Positions 35,181 to 46,590 of a DNA stretch of 64,000 nucleotides are shown in pieces. The position numbers were made by a program, and so were the translations under genes. The stretch covers positions 7,912,501 to 7,976,500 of the forward strand of contig NC_135026.1 in NCBI RefSeq assembly GCF_051020955.1, given 5' to 3'. The DNA is from Megalopta genalis. Taxonomy: Eukaryota; Arthropoda; Insecta; Hymenoptera; Halictidae. The notes under the pieces were generated by a model, which was given only the letters and a program-made list of their open reading frames with translations, was not told the DNA's origin and did not search any database. Numbering within the stretch: the stretch's first letter is position 1; each line of letters begins with the position of its first letter.

Positions 35181-36814
35181 TGTTCAACTAATACAAATAT
35201 CTGACATGAAGCCTAGATGTCAGCACTACATAACGGACGTTCTTTGGAGAACAGGTTAAATATAACCTCTTAAAAAAATAATTTTCAATTTACATTTATT
35301 CTGTGGATCGTGTTTGACTTATAACTAACATTTAACTTATCACAAATGAAAACTAAATCAATCATTATCTCAAAAATTACTTAATTTATCATTTTTTATT
35401 ATTAATTATTTATTACAAAATTTGGCATCTCTCTCATCAAACATTATCCCGAACCCACCAAAATAACAAAGTTGTTAGCAACCTGTGGATCTCGCGCGTT
35501 CATGAGAAAAATTAGTAAATTGAAGCAATCATAATTTAAACAACTTGGAAAAATCATTGCATTGCAATGAGCTCGTTGAAATGATTAACAAACGAGAATA
35601 AATGTCCATCCAATTTTTGCGTCGTTTATTTCGTATCGACAATGTTTATTTCGTATCGAATTTCCGAGACACCCTGTGTATTGGAAAGAATTGTCTAATG
35701 AGGCAGCGAATGATCTTGGACATCATCATCATTAAGTTATGAAAAATCTAGAATCAAATCGCCGAGAACGAAGATTCCAATTTATCAAATAATTAAGGTA
35801 AAAGTGACACGCGGATGGTGATTGATTAAACGCTTAGAGAAGTGCGGAATGGAGCCGGTGCAGGTGTCTTGTGTGTCGCAATCGACAAGGACGAAAAATT
35901 CGGTGATGTCGGGCCGGTGACGTAACGCGGCAATATTTTTCCGTGCGGCGAGCAAGCCGTAGGAAGTGGGTCTAGGTCGTGTATTGAAATCAATTGACTC
36001 GGGAAGATGCTGTACCGGTCTGGACCCGAAATAATCACAGCCAGAATATTTTACTACATTGGAAAGCGATCCGTCGGCGGCGACGATCGGCAAGCGTCCG
36101 TGCGTGAAAACGCCACGCACGCGACCGAGCCTTCCCTTCCCCCTCCCCGCCGCTTCGTCGCGTAAATCACTGCGCAAATAACACACGTCCCCGGCGTAAC
36201 ACTGTAATCGACTCTTCCGATATTTATCGAGGATTATCGGCGGACGCGCGCCGACAGATCGAGGAATCGCTGCAGTCGCCGTTCGGCACACTTGCACGAT
36301 TTCCGACCGGGAAATTAACGAGCGGTTTAGAAAGAACTTAACCGATCGTGTTGCGGAACACCGGTGATCTTGACTTCTTCTTTCCGTTGCTCAATGGTTC
36401 GAACCATTAAACAGAGATCGATTTCTTCTATGAATTATACCGTGTCGAAGCGAATGCAACAGTCTCCCGAAATTTTGTCGTTGCTTCATCGACAGCATAT
36501 TCGACGCACTGACTTCTCCCGTTAATGCATAAAGTCGGCAGTCTAATAATTAGTGTTCGGCGTTTCGGACAGCCAAGCGCCGTGCGTCGTTCGCGTACCT
36601 CTTAAAACGATTCTAGCTATCGAAGCAGCAGGTAGCTGCGATTAAAACTTCGGTCCTTCACTTGACGAAAGTCTGAGCTTCACAGTCACTGAGGTCACAG
36701 GTCGATCGTCCGTAAACATTTTCTTAAATGCTTGGTCAAAGTTCAAATCTATATTAATTCGTATTGTTTCCAGGCAGATTAAAAAGTGCTTACAACAGGA
36801 TTATATACTTACTT
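35181..36814. other. Unique DNA, no gene recognised
   Basis: 35181-35760 is AT-rich, with a CAGGGTG-type end (GACACCCTGTG) near 35668. 35800-36700 is GC-moderate. The minus frame 35785-36297 has no recognised domain. Confidence 0.4.
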
Positions 36815-37908
36815 TTAGACTCTTAGATTCTCAGATTCGCTGACTCTCAGACTCTCGAACACTAAGACTCTCAGACTCTCACCCTCAGGCTACCAGACTC
36901 TTAGATTCTCAGGCCCCCAGACTTTTAGATTCTCTGATAGTCAAACTCTGAGACTCTTAGATTCTCAGACTCTTAAATTCTCAGTCTCTCAGACTCTCGG
37001 ACACTAGGGCTCTCAGACTCGCACTCTCAGGCTCTCGCACTCTTAGATTCTCAAACTCTGAGACTCTTATGTTTTCATGCTCTCAGACACCTAGATTCTT
37101 GGACCCTCAGGTCTCACACTCTTAGATTCTCAGACTCTGAGACTCTTATATTCTCAGGCTCCCAAACACCTAGATTCTCCGACTCTAATGTCTCACACTC
37201 TTAGATTCTCAAATTCTGAGACTCTTATGTTCTCAGGCTCCTAGACTCGTAGATTCGCAGACTCTCAGGCTCTCACACTCTTAGATTCTCAGACTCTGAG
37301 ACTCTTATATTCTCAGACTCCTAGACACCTAGATTCGGAGACTCTCAGGCTCTCACACTCTTAGATTCTCAGACTCTGAGACTCTTATGTTCTCAGGCTC
37401 TCAGACACCCAGATTCGCAGACTCTCAGGCTCTCACACTCTTAGATTCTCAGACTCTGAGACTCTTATATTCTCAGGATCCCAGACACCTACATTCTCAG
37501 ACTCTCAGGCTCTCGCACTCTTAGATTCTCAGACTCTGAGACTCTTATGTCCTCAGGCTTTCAGACACCTACATTCTTAGACTCTCAGGCTCTCACACTC
37601 TTAGATTCTCAGACTCTGGGACTCTTATATTCTCAGACTCTCAGACACCTAGATTCTCAGACTCTCAGGCTCTCACACTCTTAGATTCTCAGACTCTGAG
37701 ACTCTTATGTTCTCAGACTCCTAGACACCTAGATTCTCAGACTCTCAGGCTCTCACACTCTTAGATTCTCAGACTCTGAGACTCTTATGTTCTCAGACTC
37801 TCAGACACCTAGATTCTCAGACTCTCAGGCTCTTACACTCTTAGATTCTCAGACTCTGAGACTCTGACACTCTCAGATTCTGACACTCTGACACTCTGAT
37901 TCTCAGAC
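36815..37908 (+). repeat. Decamer-based minisatellite with an exact 80-bp higher-order unit
   Basis: The base unit is about 10 bp on the theme AGACTCTCAG/AGATTCTCAG. From 37196 to 37836 the phrase CACTCTTAGATTCTCA recurs at intervals of exactly 80 bp, eight times in a row, so each unit is eight decamers. Units include ACTCTGAGACTCTTAT, TCTCAGGCTC and CAGACACCTAGATTC. The first 300 bp are less regular. Confidence 0.95.
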
Positions 37909-37947
37909 ATATTGGTCCGAGTGTTTAGGATACACTCGGACCAATAT
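37909..37947. repeat. Perfect 16-bp hairpin at the array edge
   Basis: ATATTGGTCCGAGTGT (37909-37924) and its exact inverse ACACTCGGACCAATAT (37932-37947) surround the 7-nt loop TTAGGAT. It follows the last minisatellite unit directly. Confidence 0.95.
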
Positions 37948-38700
37948 CAATTAATAAGAAAAATATTCGAAACATGCCCTGAAAGTACTAATTTCAACTT
38001 TTTCTTCATCTTTCTTGTCATTTTCTTCGAGAATCGTTCAGTGTACCAACAAAAGTAATACGACGTAAAATGTGTGACTCATCTAGGTCTACATGTTTTG
38101 TGCTGACATATTTTTTAATATCATCAATAGTTAAGGAGACATTAATTGTTCAGTGTACAAGGACACGGGACGGGGTTTTCTGTTATTCGAACGAGTTCTA
38201 TATTTTGCATAATTTTCTTTTTCTGCGAATTGAAACTATTTCGAACACTCTGAAAAACAGTTTCATTAAAATTCTTTGATTAAAATTCAGGAATAAATAG
38301 TAATTACAAAAACGGAAAACAGATGCCGGTGAATCATGCAAAATATGGCTGGAATATTTTTGAATGTGAAGTAAGAATTCCATTCCCAATCCATTTTTAA
38401 TCTAATTCTAATCTACGTCACTGCCGTATAAAGCAAAAAGTCAAAGGAAAACTGATTAAATGCACATAACAATAGATTTCATGCTGAACACCGCAAAGGT
38501 TGCATAATAATTTTGAATTTAGAACAAATGCTTGATTAATTGTTATTGAGGGACTGGTCTATATAGTAGACATTTTATTAACGTGGTAGTAACATTATAA
38601 TAAAAATGAAGAGTCACCGCAGAGAAGATATTATAAACGTCTGTCAACTTTCATGAAAATCTTTGGAAAAACTTTCAATTTGAACTAAGAAAAATTTGCA
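37948..38700. other. AT-rich unique DNA
   Basis: Short frames only. No gene recognised. Confidence 0.5.
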
Positions 38701-39520
38701 ATTTAAAAATCAATCATGATGCGATATTGGGAAATTTTGCAATCTACGAAAATCTCACAAATTAAGAAAACATTATGAATCGAGAAAATTTTCAAATTAC
38801 GAAATTCTTACGATTTAAGAAAATCATGGAATTTAAACAAATTTCGCATATTAAGGAAATCCCGTTTCGTACGAAAACTTATCAAATTATGAGAAACTTG
38901 CTGTTTAACAAAATCTTATAGTTACAAACAATTTTCGAACTCGGAATGTCTTACAATGTAAGAAAATCGTGTAATTCTAGAAAATCTTGTAATTTGTGAA
39001 AATCTTATAATTGAGAAAAATCTTGTAATTCGGAAAAATCTTGTAATTCTGGAAAATCTTGCTATTCAGAAATATCATGCTATTCAGGAAAATCTTGTAA
39101 TTTTGGAAAATATTGCAATTCAGGAAAATCTTGCAATTCGGGCAACTATTGTAATTTAGGAAAATCTTGTAATTCAGAAAAATCGTGCAATTCAAGAAAA
39201 TCTTGTAATTTAGGAAAATCTTGTAATTTGAAAAAATCTTGTAATTTTGGAAAATCTTGCTATTCCGAAAAATCATGCAATTCAGAAAAATCTTGTAATT
39301 TTGGAAAATTTTTCAATTCAATCAAATCTTGTAATTTGTGAAAATCTTATAATTCAGAAAAATCTTGCTATTCAAGCAAATCTTGTAATTAGGAAAATCT
39401 TGCTATTCAGGAAAATCTTGTAATTCAGAAGAATCTTGCAAATTAGGAAAATCATGTAAATTGAAAAGATCCTGCAAATTCAACAAATATTGCAATTTAA
39501 GGAAGTCTTGATTAAAAAAT
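38700..39520 (+). repeat. 18-bp minisatellite AAATCTTGTAATTCAGGA
   Basis: Clear from 38970 to 39480, where units of 18 bp (AAATCTTGTAATTCAGGA, AAATCTTGTAATTTGGAA, AAATCTTGCTATTCAGGA) repeat about 27 times. More decayed from 38700. Because 18 is a multiple of three, the minus strand stays open and reads as an Asn-Tyr-Lys-Ile-Phe-Leu repeat, which I regard as an artefact. Confidence 0.93.
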
Positions 39521-41584
39521 AAATAAATTTAATGAATCTTGGAAATTAAAAAAATCTTGCTTTTACAAAAGCGCAGATAAAAATGAAGTCACTATTGTCA
39601 AGAAATTGAAAGCCATTCTAAAGAAAATGGTGTGAGCATTAGCAGACAGCACGAGTAGCAGATAAATGCAGTGATAAATCGAAGTACTAATAAATGATTA
39701 GATCTTCTCCCACGTTTACAATTTTTTCTGGTTTATACGGATCTTTTTATCTAGTCGTTGTCATAAATATTGCGTTATCATAAATATTTATTATTGCATT
39801 TCCAATGATGTTTTCCTTGGTGACCCACCCTGTTCCTGCGGTTCCGAGTAAAAAATCTCTGGACTTGACTAAGATCATCGATTATGACATTACAATGACA
39901 CGAAGAATTGTAACAGGAATGCGCGATGACACGTAGAACGGTCGCACGATGAAAATTAAAACATGCGACGTAAGTAAAACATGCATAAAATTTGTTTCTC
40001 GTGGCGGGAACGGAATTTTTCAAGAACCACGTAATCCTAATTTTGACGAAATTTTTGTCTATTTCGATTGAAACATATCCAAGCTTGAACATTCGAAATG
40101 TTATTAATGTTGTTAATGTTTTGCGTTTATTAACAGACTTATTTTTACTGTTTGACTAGTTCTCATGAATTATTTAATCTTCATACAAGTGCTGCGATAT
40201 TTATACCAATCTCAACTTTGAGAAGGATTTTAAGAAAATGTTTACAAGTGTTGGTCACGGGACCTGTTTCGTATGAAAGTTTAAACAACGGCGAAACGAA
40301 AAATATGAATATCGAACGCTACCACCTGCAATCTCGAAAGTTATGCGAATTTTAAGAAACAATTTTTCAGACGTTTCCGACGCGATCTGACAAAAAAATG
40401 CTTCCCACGGAAGTTAATCAGTATTTGCAAGGCAGAATCCATTATTCCTTCAAGGTCGAGTCCTTCGTTTTGTTATCGTAGCCATTGTTTGCCTAATCAC
40501 TCGCAACTAATCGGCGACGATCAATTATTATTATATCGCCGGGGATTGTGCGAGACCTGATGAGCTGCTGCGGTTAAATCTGATCCTGGAAATACTGATG
40601 ATTGTAATGAACGGGCCGTGGATGTTTGTGTCACTGATCATGCTTAATAGGCAACCTGTGTCCCCGGAGTCTTGACGCGGTTTTAGGAACTCCGTTACGT
40701 TGCGTTCGAAACATTGGTGCACAAGAAAATGCAACGCCATTTAATGCGACGATTTTCATCGAAACAGCTGGTATACTACGGATCCCGAATAAAATGTGCC
40801 AAAAGACGTGTTAATCCGATTCTAGATGTACGATCCATTTTATTTTATAACAATATTTCCAGGGCCTAATAAATCATTTTTTTATATTTCTGTCATTCCA
40901 ACCATTTTTTCCAAATATTGAACGTTGTCTGGTAAACCAGTCCCTGTAACATCCGATGGAACCTTTCGGTTTCAGGTCGGAAAAATTTCTAGTCCACGCT
41001 GCAGGGCAGAAAAAGAAGACTAAGAATGACGTTGACACGAGGGCCGACGTTGCCATCGAAACTATGCAACAGCAATGCAGCACCGGGCCACGAAGTTCGA
41101 ATTAATCTACGTTGCTGTCAACAGCAGAAATCAAGCGTGGATGCCTGCTGCTCCGCAGCCACCAGTTGCCCTACACTCTCGATATTAAATCGACCACCAC
41201 GAGGTTGATTATTCATCGATCCTTTGACGCTCGAACGGCGAACCTTTCTGACAAAAATGCAACACGGTGTGCGTAGGACGATTTGTAGTTTTATTTTTCG
41301 AATCGTTTTCGTGTATATTTCACGGTACGCGTTCTAGACACGTTGATTCTTCGATTTTTACGATACACGTGAAAACCTTCAATTACTTGAACGGAAACTC
41401 GATTAACAATTTTTATACTATGGGTCCAAATATGCGTCACTGAAATCCGCCACTGAATGAAAATAACTAACAGTTGCTTTCTCTCGATAGGTAAAGTTAG
41501 GGAACGATTGCGGTGACAAGAAAGAAGGCGGACATACGAGGAAGGCAATTTCATTTCCAGCAATTTTCGTTTATCTTTCATAAT
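39521..41584. other. Unique DNA, no gene recognised
   Basis: Mixed composition. A GTGACCCACCCTG end near 39820 suggests a remnant of a CAGGGTG miniature element. Short frames only. Confidence 0.4.
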
Positions 41585-42105
41585 TCTAGCACCAATGGAT
41601 AGTTGAGATTCTTCCGATTAAAATGAGCCCAAACACGATGGAAATCGGACCACGTTTATCGATGTACTATATACCGGGAAAGCAAAATAACTTTGATCAT
41701 TTAAAGTATTTTGCTTGTTCTTTGATAATATGCACGAATGTGAAAGAGAAGTATTGTTTTGTTTAAATAGGCGAATGGGTACGATACACAGAAAAGTTTT
41801 CACAAGGTGACACTCTTCGCGATTTTCATTTATCGTAATTATTTTTTAATGACAATATATTATTCGTATCATTATTACGTAAACAATCGGGGTCAATATC
41901 TACCTAATCACTCACTCACAATCAGTCACCGAAAAGTATTTCACTTCGACAGTTTCTTCAAATTTGACTATCGATCGAGTTATTTAGTTCACCCTGTAGA
42001 TTGTCCGTTAATTAATCCGGCAACCGCTTAAACTGACCAGATTTACATCGTGTTTGGACTCGTTTCAATCGGGAGCATCTCAGCTATCCACTGATGCCGC
42101 GATCG
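41585..42105. mobile_element. Nested inverted-repeat element, copy S4
   Basis: Left outer arm AGCACCAATGGATAGTTGAG, AAATGAGCCCAAACACGATG; right outer arm CGTGTTTGGACTCGTTTCAA, CATCTCAGCTATCCACTGAT. The inner unit, 41673-41996, is longer (about 320 bp) than in S1-S3 and ends TTCACCCTG. The right half matches 43900-44075. Confidence 0.82.
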
Positions 42106-42399
42106 TAGAAGTACGATGAAAGTAAATGCAAATAAAATTTCCACTTACAACAATTTATTCGCACCAAAATTAAAAAAAAGAAAGATATTTCAGCCATTGC
42201 ACGGCAAACCAAGTTCCTCTAATATTTGAAAAGAATTCAAGTGATTCGGTATGGTTTAAAAAAAAAAAATCGGATCGACTTGAAAAGATTCGGCGCAGTC
42301 GCAGTCGGGCCGATCCGGGCCGCCCGGGACAGTCCCGGGCGGTTCAGAACACTGTAGGCGCGAGCCGCCCCGACTGACCGGCTGGAAGGGATACGCATA
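42106..42399. other. Possible promoter region upstream of a GC-rich block
   Basis: AT-rich up to a poly-A run near 42260. From 42280 the DNA becomes GC-rich with GGGCCGATCCGGGCC and CCCGGGACAGTCCCGGG (a short palindrome). Promoter identity is inferred only from position and composition. Confidence 0.3.
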
Positions 42400-42865
42400 A
42401 GACTAGTACAGCGGAGCTTTGCGTTGTCAGACGGCGGAGGATATCGTTCGTGGCCGGGATAAGGGAACAGAGAGAGAGGGAGAGAGAGAAGGTGACTCGA
42501 GAACCTTGCCGCCAGTGTCCGACGGTGGTGCGTGTCCAGAGACGGACCAGAGCTCTCTGCTATCACTTCGAGAGTCGTTTCCTCGCAACGCGAGGATCGC
42601 GCAGCGTTTAATCCATCCTCGGATCGAGCGGGCGCACCTCAGGATCCAGCAGAAGCCACATCGTTCGATTGATCCGCCGATTTTCTCTATCGATTTTCTC
42701 CGCCGATTTTCTACAACGTCGAGGCACACCATCCCTCCGGAAGATCTACCGATCGATCGATCCGATTCCGCGAGAAAATCGGTGCCGGTGCGCCTTGGAT
42801 CCGCCAGCGACGGTGGATACTAAATCGTGAATACTAATCTCCAGCTCGGCGAGCCATTCTATCAG
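42400..42865 (+). other. Candidate untranslated first exon
   Basis: GC-rich, not repetitive apart from a short GAGAGAGGGAGAGAGA run. It ends in a perfect splice donor, ATCAG|GTGAGTGAAA, at 42865/42866, after which composition drops. The frames through it (42419-42823 plus, 42427-42732 minus) show no domain, which fits a 5' untranslated exon. The 5' limit is a guess. It could also be a chance GT site in a CpG-rich block. Confidence 0.35.
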
Positions 42866-43118
42866 GTGAGTGAAAATTCAGAACTAGCTTGATTCGCGAA
42901 CCGACGCCCGTGGATCCGTTGGAGGCGTATCGGTTTGGCCCGTGGCGCATTACTTCGGTTCGGATCGTATTACCTCGGTGCGGTTATCGCTAATGTGCAA
43001 AGGAACTTTGAATAGTAGATCTGGACTGAAGACTTTCTACAGTATTGTGTTGTGGAGATATTTTTAAGTGAAATTGAAATGTTTTAGCAAATGTTTCACT
43101 GTGTGACAAATTAATATA
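42866..43118. other. Presumed intron start, unique
   Basis: No feature seen other than the donor at its left edge. Confidence 0.35.
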
Positions 43119-43362
43119 CAAGGTATCCCAAAAGTCACTCGCGGACCAATGAGATGCGGCTTAGTCGGCGCGCGGCGGCCGAGCCAATGAGTGCGGAACT
43201 GGACTTCGACCGTCCGTTGGCTCGGCTGTCACATGCCAGCCCCAAGCTCGCCTCTTATTGGTCAGTGTTTTTCGTTAATAACTCGTTAACGACGCCTTGG
43301 AGAAAAATTTTGTAAAGGAAAAAGTTACTTCAAATGACCTCAGGAACCCCTCATTCTCCCCG
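43119..43362. mobile_element. Foldback element FB-1, copy E, internally deleted
   Basis: Begins CAAGGTATCCCAAAAGTCAC, then jumps straight to GGACCAATGAGATGCGGC, so the left arm is missing. The right arm is complete: CTTATTGGTCAGTGTTTTTC, GTTAATAACTCGTTAACGAC, TGTAAAGGAAAAAGTTACTT. Confidence 0.82.
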
Positions 43363-43693
43363 TTTATGATGAGGCTTGCTGAAATAAATTATCCTTCATT
43401 ATTTATTCTGTCATTGTTATTTCATTAATCACATTCAGTGATCTACTTTTATGAATGTTTCGTACTCAAGGTCACGCGAAGTTCATAACCTCGGCTGTCG
43501 TATAGCGACGATAAGATTATATCATTCCGTTCAAAGAAAACTCTTCGATGAGCTTGAAATTTCAAAAAATATAATCTTGAACAAACTTTTTGCTTATTAT
43601 AATATTTGTCTCTTTGAATCAAACGAATGTTTTCCTCTGACATTTTGTTCTTTCATAAAAAAAAAGAGTTCGATGAGACACCCTGTATATTGT
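43363..43693. other. AT-rich DNA ending in a CACCCTG terminus
   Basis: Ends ATGAGACACCCTGTATA at about 43690, followed two bases later by the opposite-facing ACAGGGTGTAG. Two miniature-element ends therefore abut here. No coding capacity. Confidence 0.45.
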
Positions 43694-44075
43694 ACAGGGT
43701 GTAGTCTAGTAGTATACTAGTTTGGAAAGTAGAAAGTATAATAGAATAAATATCTACTTCTCGCATCAGTTTCGTAGCTTTATTATTGTTATTTCTTATT
43801 ATTGCATTAATAATACAAAAGATACAAACAAAATAATTTGATGGGCAAAATAATTTGATCATGTTGAATATTTTACTTGATCTTTTATGATTCAACGAAA
43901 AGTATTTTGCTGCGACAGTTTTTCCAAGTTAACAGAAACAAGTGAAACACTCCTATTGATCGAGTGATTTTGTCCACCCTGTAGATTGAGAACAGCTTAA
44001 ACTAACGCGATTTACATCGTGTTTGGACTACTTTTAATCGGAAAAATCTCAGTCATCCATTGATGCTGCCACCAT
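43694..44075. mobile_element. Nested element, copy S5, left outer arm missing
   Basis: The inner unit starts CAGGGTGTAGTC at about 43694 and ends TTTTGTCCACCCTG near 43982. The right outer arm, TCGTGTTTGGACTACTTTTA and TCTCAGTCATCCATTGATGC, follows. GAAAAGTATTT, CGACAGTTT and CAGCTTAAACTAACGCGATT match S4 in order. Confidence 0.75.
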
Positions 44076-44867
44076 AGAAGTGCGACGAAAATTACTGGAT
44101 ATAAAATTTCCTTTCGCGAAACTTTAGCTGCAGCAAAAGTCGGAGAAAGTGTTAATTAAATTAATTCGATTAATTAATATAAAAAAGAAGGTACCGCTGA
44201 ATCCAAAGATCTTAGGAATGAAACGACAGTGTTTTCCGCGACGTCCACAAAAATTGCACAATATTTGCGAGAACCGTGAACGCATAAATTGGCGGTAGAA
44301 ATAATAATTCACCGGAAGTGGAATGGAAACGTTAGAGAACGGTGCGCACGTGGCTTTAGAAACGAGCGAGCCTGATCGAGCGAACGTCGAGACCAGCCGA
44401 TTTCGTTATTGTTCGGCGAGTTTGTTGTGGATTGTCCGGCGAACGAACGTAGCAGGTGTGTCCGAAATAAGTTGACCGACCTGGGTCCCGCTCGCGTATA
44501 TCCGAGAGATTGCAACACGGCCGATGGATCAAGCCCAGCCCGGCAGGAAATACGAAACCGCGCTGTGCCCAATGTATGCGGATAGAGGAGTCGGGGAATA
44601 AACCGGCGGTCGAAACGACCGGCCGGAATAGGAATTGCTGTGTACGGCAATTATACCGGGGGCAGGGGTCGTTTTTACGTTCGAAAATCATTTCGCAACT
44701 GCCAAAGACGTCAGCGATCATTCATAAGTTATTTCGAGAGTAGGCTAATTATGCCTTGTGGACAAACAAGAAACTGTGACACTGTTCGGGGGAGGGAGGG
44801 ATCGGGGTGAAATTTGAATGAATATCGGTAGAACATGGGTTTTAAAAACTCGCGACTAGACGATTTA
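44076..44867. other. Unique DNA
   Basis: 44330-44720 is CpG-richer, with overlapping frames on both strands and no known domain. Confidence 0.4.
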
Positions 44868-45665
44868 TTAATAGACTATAGATTTTATGCACATGTGACG
44901 AGATTGTAGATTTTATGCACCTGTGGCTAGATTGTAGATTTTATGCACTTATGTCTAGACTGTATATTTTTAGTACTTGTTGCTAGACTGCTGATTTTGT
45001 GCAGTTAACCTGGATTGTAGATTTTCGGTATTATATTTATGTTAAACTAAATTTTACGCAACTTATGACCAGTCCGTACATTTTATGCACTTACGACTAG
45101 ACTGTAGATTTTATGCACTTATGACTGGATTGTAGATTTTATGCACTTGTGACTAGGCTACAGATTTCATTCACTTAACCTATATTGTAGATTTCATGCA
45201 TCTATGATTAGACTGTAGATTTTATGCACTTATGACTAGGTTGTAGATTTTATGCACTTGTGACTAGACTACAGATTTCATGCGCGTAATCTACACTGTA
45301 GATTTTATGCATTTATGACCAGACTGTAGATCTTATGCACTTGTGACTAGACTACAGATTGTATGCACTTAACCTAGACTGTAGATTTTATGCACTTATG
45401 CCTAGACTGTGGCTTTTATGCACTTGCATCTAGACTGCATATATTTTTAGTACTTGTTGCTATACTGCTGAATTTATGCACTTATCCTAGACTGTAGATT
45501 TTTTATACACTCACGACTAGACTACAGATTTTATAAATTTAACCTAGACTGTACATTTTATGCACGTATGACTAGATTGTAGATTTTACGTATCTATGAT
45601 TAGACTAGATTTTATGCATCTATGACTAGACTGTAGATTTTATGCACTTATGTTTTACATAACTA
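44868..45665 (+). repeat. 29-30 bp minisatellite ACTGTAGATTTTATGCAC
   Basis: About 25 imperfect units of ACTAGACTGTAGATTTTATG followed by CACTTATG, with variants CACTTAACCT and CATCTATGAT. Decayed relatives (TTTTTATGCA, TTATGCAAAT) continue to about 46090. Confidence 0.94.
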
Positions 45666-46373
45666 CATATATTTTCGTACGTCCAGAGTGTGCATCTTGA
45701 TGCATTTATGTCCACTAATTAAGACCAAATTGCAAATTTTTGGAACTTCTAACTATCACTGCTGACTTTATTCTCATACCACCAAGCTCTATATTTTTAT
45801 GCATAATGTGCATGATGACGTACATCTGTCTGAAGGATGTATTTAATGTAGTCACGACTCGACTTTTGATTTTTGTACACTTGTAAGTAGGTTGCAGAAA
45901 TAATGCGCTTGTCAGTCAATGACAAGTCAATATTGTGCACTTAATGGCAGATTGTAAATTATGCAGTTATTGACTATTTGGATTTTGTGCACTTTTCGAG
46001 CGTTATTTCTAGCACATACGTCCAGCCTGTCGATGCTTATGCAAATTAGTATAAAAATCTTCACTGTATGCATAAATACTTCAAATGCTGTGAAACTTAT
46101 TTACTATTTTGCATTCGTTCTACTAATATTCGTCTAGAGTGCATGCAACCTGCTTGTAACGAAACCGAGTAGTTGAATCACTATAGTGTTTTATTACATT
46201 CAACTAATTCAAATTGTTATTACTATTATTATTATTATTATTTATTGTATACGAGTGACGTAACCCATTGGTAACGTCAAAGGTGCAAAAGCAGCCGGGT
46301 CAAAAAAACAGTAAACAAAGAAAATTCGAAGAAGTTTCAGTTTTCTGTTTCCTTGCAATTAATACGAACAATA
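45666..46373. other. Decayed minisatellite and unique DNA
   Basis: Fading copies of the preceding unit to about 46090, and an (ATT)n run at 46217-46247. No gene. Confidence 0.5.
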
Positions 46374-46590
46374 CAGAGTGACACAAAAGTCACTCGCAAT
46401 CAGGAAACGAGGGATTCCTGTAATTGTTCTAAATTGTTCCTAAAATATCCATTTCAAGTAACTTTTCTCATAGCGCAAATGCAATCCGCGGCTTTGTTTG
46501 TGAGATATCGACGAGAAACAATGATCAATGAGTGGCGGCGAGATCAGCTGACGCGAGGCGGCCGAGCCAATGAGCGGACTGGAGCAGCAA
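46374..46590. mobile_element. Foldback element FB-1, copy F, right arm lost
   Basis: Starts CAGAGTGACACAAAAGTCAC. The left arm is present (CAAGTAACTTTTCTCATAGC, GCAAATGCAATCCGCGGC) together with the centre GCTGACGCGAGGCGGCCGAG. It then passes into unrelated DNA without the right arm. Confidence 0.75.

Noticed and set aside
37909..37947. Hairpin as a microRNA precursor
   Set aside because: The stem is only 16 bp with a 7-nt loop, too short for a Dicer substrate of the usual 60-80 nt.
38977..39276. Minus frame with an Asn-Tyr-Lys-Ile-Phe repeat as a gene
   Set aside because: Exact product of an 18-bp minisatellite, with no start context or splice sites.
20475..43475. TCAAGGTCA-type nuclear-receptor (FTZ-F1-like) sites, for example near 20478, 22082, 25245 and 43467
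   Set aside because: The loose consensus is expected several times by chance in 64 kb on two strands; the count I see is not clearly above that.
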